Part shown: positions 7,271 to 11,559 of the stretch, in pieces
How the letters are laid out: each line of letters begins with the position of its first letter
Position numbering within the stretch: position 1 is the stretch's first letter
Assembly: GCA_023228385.1 (NCBI GenBank)
Contig: JALOBF010000038.1
Location: 1 to 11,559, forward strand
DNA: 11,559 bases
Reading direction: 5' to 3'
From: Bacilli bacterium
GTDB taxonomy: Bacteria; Bacillota_I; Bacilli_A; ML615J-28; CAG-698
Position numbers and translations under genes: made by a program
The notes under the pieces: model-generated
Seen by the model: only the letters and a program-made list of their open reading frames with translations
Told to the model about the DNA's origin: nothing
The model's database searches: none

Positions 7271-7444
7271 TTGGCAAAAAATAATAATGGCGTAATGTCG
7301 GAAAATTTAAAATATGAAATCGCGCGCGAACTCGGGGTTCTTGACACCGTCACCAATGAAGGATGGGGTTCTGTATCATCGCGTGACTGCGGGCGAATGG
7401 TAAGACTAGCTATAGAAATTGCCAACCGAACATCGCAGAAATAG
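7271..7444 (+). CDS. Small acid-soluble spore protein, alpha/beta type (SASP)
   Basis: This is a 57-aa gene in a conventional gap, beginning with TTG at 7271. AGGAGGT (7257-7263) lies 8 bases upstream, an ideal ribosome binding site that fixes the start. The protein carries NLKYEIARELGV (residues 12-23), the first conserved SASP segment. Its E-I bond is the place where the germination protease GPR cuts family members. It continues with NEGWGSVSSRDCGRMVRLAIEIANR (29-53), matching the second conserved helix region. Such proteins coat DNA in the forespore, protect it from UV and heat, and are degraded at germination as an amino-acid source. A Cys at residue 40 is unusual for classical Bacillus SASPs. 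A hairpin terminator follows, so the gene is monocistronic. The reverse-strand open frame over the same bases is a shadow. I am confident of the family, less so of the subgroup. Confidence 0.88.
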   Translation: MAKNNNGVMSENLKYEIARELGVLDTVTNEGWGSVSSRDCGRMVRLAIEIANRTSQK

Positions 7445-7458
7445 CATTCCAAAACCGA

Positions 7459-7489
7459 AAGCGTTTCTTTTATGAAACGCTTCCTTTTT
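7459..7489 (+). terminator. Rho-independent terminator of the SASP gene
   Basis: A perfect 9-bp stem (AAGCGTTTC and GAAACGCTT) with a six-base loop is followed by CC and five T. It starts 14 bases after the SASP stop codon, which confirms a short single-gene transcript. Confidence 0.85.
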
Positions 7490-7543
7490 AAATAGGGACT
7501 TTCTTATTTTTCCCGTATATCGGTAATTAATTAATGTTTTTTT

Positions 7544-7570
7544 AAAAAATCCCCGGACCATGGTCCGAGG
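7544..7570 (-). terminator. Rho-independent terminator of the nucleotidase gene, possibly bidirectional
   Basis: On the minus strand CCTCGGACC and GGTCCGGGG pair (one G-U pair), then A and six T follow. The centre is the 12-bp palindrome GGACCATGGTCC. On the plus strand a run of seven T also follows two bases after the stem, so it could stop SASP read-through as well, although one pair is lost in that direction. Confidence 0.8.
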
Positions 7571-7595
7571 ATAATTTTTTTCTCCACTGTTATTT

Positions 7596-9014
7596 TTAAA
7601 GCGGATAATATTCTTCCAAATATTCAATAAAAACATCGCGCATCAAGTTTGATGTAAATTCCGGTTCATATTCTTCAAAGTACATCGTATAATAACTTCG
7701 ATAATATATGTAATCAATTATAGCGATGCGATATATGGTATCACTCTCAATCGCATCAAAATCAAAATCATCATTATAATATAAATAACTTCGTTGATTG
7801 TAATATAAACTTCGAAGCTGAGATCCGGAAATGTCGGTTAGAATAACGGCATTATCAAAGGGAAAGACCTGATAAACATCCTTAACCGTAATCGGACCCG
7901 GAGATAATGTTTCGCGGACGCCACCGGTATTAATAAAAGCAACATCAACCTGATATTTATTTTTCATGGCCTTGGTTATTTCCAAACCAAGGCGATCTCT
8001 ATATAATTTTTCAACGGTATAACCGATAATCCGTTCGCCGGCGGCAATATCGGCAGCATAACTTTCAATTAAGGCCAAAACCTTGCTGTCGGCCTGATAA
8101 CGATCCGGATAATAATGACGGGCTTTAGCCGAAAGAAGCTTTCCGCTTTTATTAAATTTAAAAATGATCTCGCCGGCGGTTTGGTTTTTATCATTACTTT
8201 GAATAATCGGGACCTCATAACCGTCAAGCCGTATTTCCGATTCATTAATCCTCTGATGAGTATGAGCACAAACGATGGCATCAACCAAACTTGCTTCCGA
8301 AAAATTAGTAACGTTAAGATTAAAATATGAAGAGTAATTATGAGTGGCGGCGATAACCAAATCACATAAATGCTCGGAACGTAACTTTAAAGCCAGATTT
8401 TCGACAATCGGAACCGGATCCAAAAACTCATATCCCTCGACTTTATCGGCGGCGATGGAGCTTTCCAGTCCATAACCGATAACACCGATAATGCCGACCT
8501 TATATCCCTCGCTTTCAACAATCAGATAATCGTCGGTCCAGGGAAGTTTCTCGCCTTTATATCTAATATTGGCAGCTAAAAAGGGAAAATCCGCTTCGCC
8601 GTTTTCGGGATTACCGTCTTTATAAACGGCAATTTTATCTATACCCCAATCAAATTCGTGATTGCCGATAACAAAAGCATCAAATTCCATTAAATTTAAC
8701 GCTTTAACCATCGGTAAGCCATGATGAATATTGGATATATAAGAGCCTTGAAAAACATCGCCAACCGCGATTTTAATATATTTATCGCCTTTCGCCTCAA
8801 GCATACCGAGTAAACCGGCGATATTCTCTAATCCCGGATAGTTGTTTTCACTATAAAAAGCGCCGTGAGTATCATTGATAGCAAATAAGTATACGGCTTC
8901 GGCCCGGGGCGGACCGCCGTTATTATTACCGTTAGGATCGGGGGGGCTTATTACGCAAGCCGATAGAAAAACCAATAATAATAAAAGGATAACGACTAAA
9001 AATTTTTTACGCAT
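7596..9014 (-). CDS. Surface lipoprotein 5'-nucleotidase / metallophosphatase (UshA/YfkN-type)
   Basis: This is a predicted lipoprotein (472 aa) with a poly-Leu signal peptide and lipobox LSAC, lipidated at Cys20. A short Pro/Asn/Gly linker (24-36) separates it from the metallophosphatase domain. That domain shows the two-metal ligands in order: NDTHG (Asp48, His50), GDVFQGS (Asp86), GNHEFDWG (Asn118, His119), ATHNY (His225) and AHTHQ (His251, His253). The C-terminal 5'-nucleotidase domain starts near 330, with NTGGVRETLSPGPIT (362-376) and VYQVFPFDN (380-388). The enzyme would remove phosphate from extracellular nucleotides or related esters. The last 70 residues lack the usual GGDGY-like loop and contain 16 Tyr, and the protein is somewhat shorter than typical members. 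The ribosome binding site is weak (AGAAGAG), but the promoter is good. It stands alone between two terminator-like or intergenic gaps. Confidence 0.9.
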   Translation of the reverse strand: MRKKFLVVILLLLLVFLSACVISPPDPNGNNNGGPPRAEAVYLFAINDTHGAFYSENNYPGLENIAGLLGMLEAKGDKYIKIAVGDVFQGSYISNIHHGLPMVKALNLMEFDAFVIGNHEFDWGIDKIAVYKDGNPENGEADFPFLAANIRYKGEKLPWTDDYLIVESEGYKVGIIGVIGYGLESSIAADKVEGYEFLDPVPIVENLALKLRSEHLCDLVIAATHNYSSYFNLNVTNFSEASLVDAIVCAHTHQRINESEIRLDGYEVPIIQSNDKNQTAGEIIFKFNKSGKLLSAKARHYYPDRYQADSKVLALIESYAADIAAGERIIGYTVEKLYRDRLGLEITKAMKNKYQVDVAFINTGGVRETLSPGPITVKDVYQVFPFDNAVILTDISGSQLRSLYYNQRSYLYYNDDFDFDAIESDTIYRIAIIDYIYYRSYYTMYFEEYEPEFTSNLMRDVFIEYLEEYYPL

Positions 9015-9046
9015 CTTCTCTTCTTACCGTTTCTGTTGATATTATC

Positions 9047-9075
9047 ATTATATACTTTTCTTATTCATTTTGCAA
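9047..9075 (-). promoter_or_regulatory. Sigma-A promoter of the nucleotidase gene
   Basis: Minus-strand TTGCAA (9075-9070), a 17-base spacer and a perfect TATAAT (9052-9047) form a near-ideal sigma-A promoter. Transcription would start near 9040, giving a leader of about 26 bases to the ATG at 9014. Confidence 0.7.
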
Positions 9076-9108
9076 TAATCCTATCTATTTTAAAAAGGCA
9101 TGAGCCCA

Positions 9109-9966
9109 TTATTGCTCTTTTTTCGCAATAACCTCAACGATTCCACAGGCAATACCGCCAATCGGAAAGACTACCCAACCGGGATGCCATTTTTCGAAAA
9201 CAAAACCGATAATCAGATAAATTATAACGGCTGACAACATAACGACTGATGATATTTTTCCAACCTTTTCGTTTTCATGCCGATTCCGAACAGGATGCTG
9301 CATTTTATATTTCGCATCAAGACAACCGAAATAAACCAAAAAAAATACCCCGACGGCAATAATAGCCAACATTAAAGCAACGGCATATAAAGCAGGAAAG
9401 GCCGCCATACTGAAAAACAACGATACAATTGCCAAGAACAAACAACCGATACCGACAATAATGCCAATAGCATACTTTTTAGAGAAAATCTCTCGTTCTT
9501 CTAATGTGTAAAAATCAGTATCTTTCGGAATTGTTTTATTGAAATAATCGGCTTGGATACCAAAAGCAATCAATATGCTTATTCCGATTAAAAGCAATAC
9601 AAAGAAAACCGTTAACGGTATATAATATTTTTCTTCTTTATACAAAGCAAATAAAGCCAACATTGCGGCAACGGCCAAAATAATAAAGAAGACACCGAAC
9701 GCAGTGAAAAAACTATATCGATTATAAAAACGATCATATTTTATTTTCATACCGTCATCGCTGATTGCGAGATCTTTATTTAATAATTCATCAATTGTAT
9801 ACCCGAAATGTTTACTGATCATCACCAATCGATCAAGTTCGGGATAGCTTTGCCCGGATTCCCATTTATAGACGGTTTGCCGCGATACATCCAGTTTTTC
9901 CGCCAATTCTTCCTGCGAGAGACCTTTGCTTTTTCTTAGTTTTACTAAGTTTTCCTCAAATTTCAT
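9109..9966 (-). CDS. Membrane-anchored XRE-family transcriptional regulator
   Basis: The N-terminal 60 residues are a classic XRE/Cro-type helix-turn-helix: LRKSKGLSQEELAEKLDVSR, then TVYKWESGQSYPELDRLVMI with the recognition helix at about 28-37. After a short linker the rest (285 aa in total) is hydrophobic, with about six membrane segments near 84-109, 115-138, 165-185, 188-213, 238-257 and 263-281 and short charged loops. I know this layout from Bacillota as an HTH head on a membrane tail of unknown sensing role; the tail has no motif that I recognise. The ATG at 9966 follows GGAGG by 6 bases. The gene is divergent from a YheI-type ABC exporter, with a 22-bp palindrome in the shared intergenic region, so it may control itself and the exporter in response to membrane stress or a drug. 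That function is inference. Confidence 0.85.
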   Translation of the reverse strand: MKFEENLVKLRKSKGLSQEELAEKLDVSRQTVYKWESGQSYPELDRLVMISKHFGYTIDELLNKDLAISDDGMKIKYDRFYNRYSFFTAFGVFFIILAVAAMLALFALYKEEKYYIPLTVFFVLLLIGISILIAFGIQADYFNKTIPKDTDFYTLEEREIFSKKYAIGIIVGIGCLFLAIVSLFFSMAAFPALYAVALMLAIIAVGVFFLVYFGCLDAKYKMQHPVRNRHENEKVGKISSVVMLSAVIIYLIIGFVFEKWHPGWVVFPIGGIACGIVEVIAKKEQ

Positions 9967-10005
9967 TTTATTCCTCCATCACAAATCATTGTCTTATTTA
10001 TGATT

Positions 10006-10014
10006 ATTATAACA
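10006..10014 (-). promoter_or_regulatory. Extended -10 promoter of the XRE regulator gene
   Basis: Minus-strand TGTTATAAT is a perfect extended -10 element, 39 bases before the ATG at 9966. The -35 region at 17-base spacing (ATGGTA) is poor, which is common when the TGn extension is present. Confidence 0.6.
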
Positions 10015-10060
10015 TAATCAAATTATAATACCATAAACTTCAAATATTATTAGGATATTT

Positions 10061-10082
10061 AATGTAAACATTTGTTTACATT
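10061..10082. promoter_or_regulatory. 22-bp palindrome, candidate operator in the XRE/ABC divergent region
   Basis: The arms AATGTAAACA and TGTTTACATT are perfect inverted repeats separated by TT. This size and symmetry suit a dimeric repressor site. It lies about 50 bp upstream of the XRE -10 element and well upstream of the exporter promoter at 10281-10308. No protein-binding evidence exists in the sequence itself; the neighbouring XRE protein is the obvious candidate ligand. Confidence 0.5.
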
Positions 10083-10114
10083 GTGTTTTCAAGAAGGATT
10101 ATCTGAGAAAACAC
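10083..10114. repeat. Inverted repeat abutting the 22-bp palindrome
   Basis: GTGTTTTC (10083-10090) and GAAAACAC (10107-10114) are perfect 8-bp inverted copies separated by 16 bases. The left arm begins on the base after the palindrome ends. It could be a second operator half-site pair or a short RNA hairpin. No function can be assigned. Confidence 0.45.
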
Positions 10115-10280
10115 GCCGATTATCCACTTGTTTATACAGTATTATTTCTAATTTTTACATTATTCAACAATTAGATTATTGCTTTTTTGCCGATAGGATT
10201 ATAGAATTTTTATAATGTGAACCAAGCATTAAGTTCAGTCAATTCAACAATATCGACTGGCCCGGAAAGAGAGTTATATA

Positions 10281-10308
10281 TTGATTTTATTTATTTATGT
10301 AGTATAAT
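10281..10308 (+). promoter_or_regulatory. Sigma-A promoter of the ABC exporter gene
   Basis: TTGATT (10281-10286), a 16-base spacer and a perfect TATAAT (10303-10308) precede the ATG at 10341. The leader would be about 26 bases and contains GAGGT as the ribosome binding site. Confidence 0.65.
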
Positions 10309-10340
10309 TGTGATGGAAAGAAGTAAACGAGGTAACAAAT

Positions 10341-11559
10341 ATGTTTAGAAAAATAGGATGGTATATAAAAGCAAATTGGGTTCGTTATGTATTGGCAATC
10401 ACTTTTTTAAACTTAGCTAGTTTTGTAAGTATCATTACCCCCAAGTTATTGGAACAAGGTATCGACAAGATAGTAAATAAAACCTTAACCGAAGAATCGT
10501 TATTAAAATTGTTATTGTATATGATAATAGTCACGGTTGGGGGCTATTTTGTCTCAGCTTTATGGAACTATTTATTATTTGGGGCCGGAATGAAATTAGA
10601 ATATACCATTCGGAAAAACTATTATAAACATTTATTAAAAATGGATAATAAGTTTTTCGAAAAGAACAGCGTCGGGGACTTAATGGCCAGAGCTACAAGT
10701 GATTTAAATGCGGTATCAATGACCGCCGGATATGGTATTTTAACCCTGGTTGATGCGGTTATTTACTTAATTCTTATTTTATTCATGATGATGTATACAA
10801 TCAGTTTTAAACTAACTATGGTTTGTTTGATTCCGATTTCTTTTATTATTTTAATAGTAAAAATATTGGGCAATAAAACCCATGCGGCATATTCTAAAAG
10901 TCAAATTGCCTTTAGTGATATGAATAATAAAGTTCTGGAATCAGTAACGGGAGTTCGGGTTGTCAGAGCTTATGTTCAAGAATTCGATGAGATTAGAAGA
11001 TTAAGAGAAAGCGGTAAAAATACTTATCAAAAAAATATCGGATTAGTAAGAATTAATGCTTTATTTGATCCGGTTTTTCGGACTATTTTTACAGTTGCCA
11101 ACACCATTGCCTTTGGTTATGGGGCTTATTTAGTTTTTCATCAACAATTATCACCGGGTCAATTAGTATCCTTTGTTATATACTTGGGAATGTTGGGATG
11201 GCCGATGTTTGCTTTAGGTGATTTAGTCAATATCATGAGCCGGGGAAATGCATCTTATGACCGCATTGACAATATTATGCATCAAACATCAGAGATTAAG
11301 GAGCCTAATGATCCGATAATTATCGGAAATAAATTAAAAACACTTGAATTTAAAGATGTTACTTTTGCTTATCCCGGAAGTAAATTTCCCGCAATTGAAA
11401 AGATTAATTTTAAAGTAGAGAGCGGTAAAACATTGGGGATTGTCGGAACAACCGGATCGGGTAAAACAACGATTTTAAGACATATTTTAAAACAATATGA
11501 TTTACAAAAAGGCCAAGTATTGATTAATGAAACGAATATTAAAAATATTAAAACCGATG
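10341..11559 (+). CDS. yheI: Half-size ABC exporter, YheI/BmrC-like (permease fused to ATPase), cut by window edge
   Basis: The first 406 codons are present; the gene runs off the right edge. It is an inner-membrane exporter half with an N-terminal six-helix domain: segments near 15-34, 57-80, 131-152, 158-176, 246-266 and 273-295. Helix-linked cytoplasmic motifs typical of type IV exporters are present: FFEKNSVGDLMARATSDLNA (105-124) and NNKVLESVTGVRVVRAYVQE (195-214). The ATPase domain begins near 333 (LKTLEFKDVTFAYPG), with A-loop Tyr344 and Walker A GTTGSGKT (369-376); the signature and Walker B lie outside the window. The Walker A neighbourhood (KTLGIVGTTGSGKTTILRHIL) resembles YheI/BmrC, which works as a heterodimer with YheH/BmrD in drug efflux, so a partner gene probably follows. 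GAGGT lies 7 bases before the ATG. Substrate is unknown. Confidence 0.9.
   Translation, partial: MFRKIGWYIKANWVRYVLAITFLNLASFVSIITPKLLEQGIDKIVNKTLTEESLLKLLLYMIIVTVGGYFVSALWNYLLFGAGMKLEYTIRKNYYKHLLKMDNKFFEKNSVGDLMARATSDLNAVSMTAGYGILTLVDAVIYLILILFMMMYTISFKLTMVCLIPISFIILIVKILGNKTHAAYSKSQIAFSDMNNKVLESVTGVRVVRAYVQEFDEIRRLRESGKNTYQKNIGLVRINALFDPVFRTIFTVANTIAFGYGAYLVFHQQLSPGQLVSFVIYLGMLGWPMFALGDLVNIMSRGNASYDRIDNIMHQTSEIKEPNDPIIIGNKLKTLEFKDVTFAYPGSKFPAIEKINFKVESGKTLGIVGTTGSGKTTILRHILKQYDLQKGQVLINETNIKNIKTD

Larger units (their letters stand above)
9967..10340. other. Divergent intergenic region between XRE regulator and ABC exporter
   Basis: This 374-bp AT-rich stretch contains the promoters of both flanking genes, a 22-bp palindrome (10061-10082) and an adjoining 8-bp inverted repeat (10083-10114). 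It also holds a second promoter-like pair on the plus strand (TTGCCG at 10187, TATAAT at 10211, spacer 18). A 43-codon open frame starting at GTG 10217 overlaps the exporter start but has no ribosome binding site. I see no RNA gene or riboswitch that I can name. Confidence 0.6.

Noticed and set aside
7252..7452. 66-aa open frame on the minus strand
   Set aside because: It is the antisense shadow of the SASP gene, which has a strong ribosome binding site, family motifs and its own terminator; the minus frame has none of these.
7406..7636. 76-aa open frame on the minus strand
   Set aside because: It crosses two terminators and the 3' end of the nucleotidase gene and shows no family motif or ribosome binding site.
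9092..9117. Terminator-like stem after the XRE gene (GGGC, TCAT loop, GCCT, then T-run)
   Set aside because: Only four pairs, one of them G-U, and a competing GAGC/GCTC pairing; too weak to list as a terminator.
10120..10128. TTATCCACT, eight of nine matches to a DnaA box
   Set aside because: A single copy with no neighbours, no AT-rich unwinding array and no dnaA or dnaN nearby does not make an origin.
10165..10188. CAACAAT and ATTATTG stem followed by six T on the plus strand
   Set aside because: Short, AT-rich and with a mismatch in the middle; not stable enough to call an attenuator without folding calculations.
10187..10216. Upstream promoter-like pair TTGCCG and TATAAT with an 18-base spacer
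   Set aside because: Possible, but the pair at 10281-10308 has a better position relative to the exporter start; mentioned only within the intergenic description.

Overview
The window looks like part of the chromosome of a low-GC, endospore-forming Bacillota. This rests on strong AGGAGG-type ribosome binding sites, sigma-A promoters with TATAAT and extended -10 elements, two lipoprotein signal peptides with LSAC lipoboxes, and a small alpha/beta-type spore protein gene at 7271-7444. The Trp codons I checked are TGG, so there is no sign of a Mollicutes-type code. I cannot assign a genus; Erysipelotrichia or a related Bacilli lineage would fit, but that is inference.

Layout. Positions 1-961 (minus strand) hold a two-gene unit: an Axe2-like SGNH acetyl-esterase followed by glycerate 2-kinase, which runs off the left edge. 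Positions 1065-6889 (minus strand) hold a complete five-gene oligopeptide/dipeptide ABC importer operon in the order oppB-oppC-oppD-oppF-oppA. It ends in a terminator that touches the promoter of the esterase unit. A 381-bp AT-rich intergenic region (6890-7270) separates the opp operon from the divergent SASP gene and contains cre-like sites and short direct repeats. The SASP gene starts with TTG, has a perfect ribosome binding site and carries its own terminator.

Positions 7596-9014 (minus strand) encode a lipoprotein 5'-nucleotidase/metallophosphatase with a divergent, tyrosine-rich C-terminus. Positions 9109-9966 (minus strand) encode a membrane-anchored XRE-type regulator. After a 374-bp divergent intergenic region with a 22-bp near-perfect palindrome, position 10341 starts a YheI/BmrC-type half-size ABC exporter that is cut by the right edge.

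How the genes fit together. The importer brings in peptides, the surface nucleotidase probably scavenges phosphate or nucleosides, and the esterase/kinase pair handles acetylated sugars and glycerate. All of these are nutrient-scavenging functions, and the cre-like sites between opp and the SASP gene would suit carbon-dependent control. The membrane XRE protein and the divergent exporter look like a regulator-transporter pair. I found no CRISPR array, insertion sequence, rRNA or tRNA gene, and no clear sign of a wholly new system. The most noteworthy items are the SASP gene, the divergent regulator/exporter region with its palindrome, and the odd nucleotidase C-terminus.
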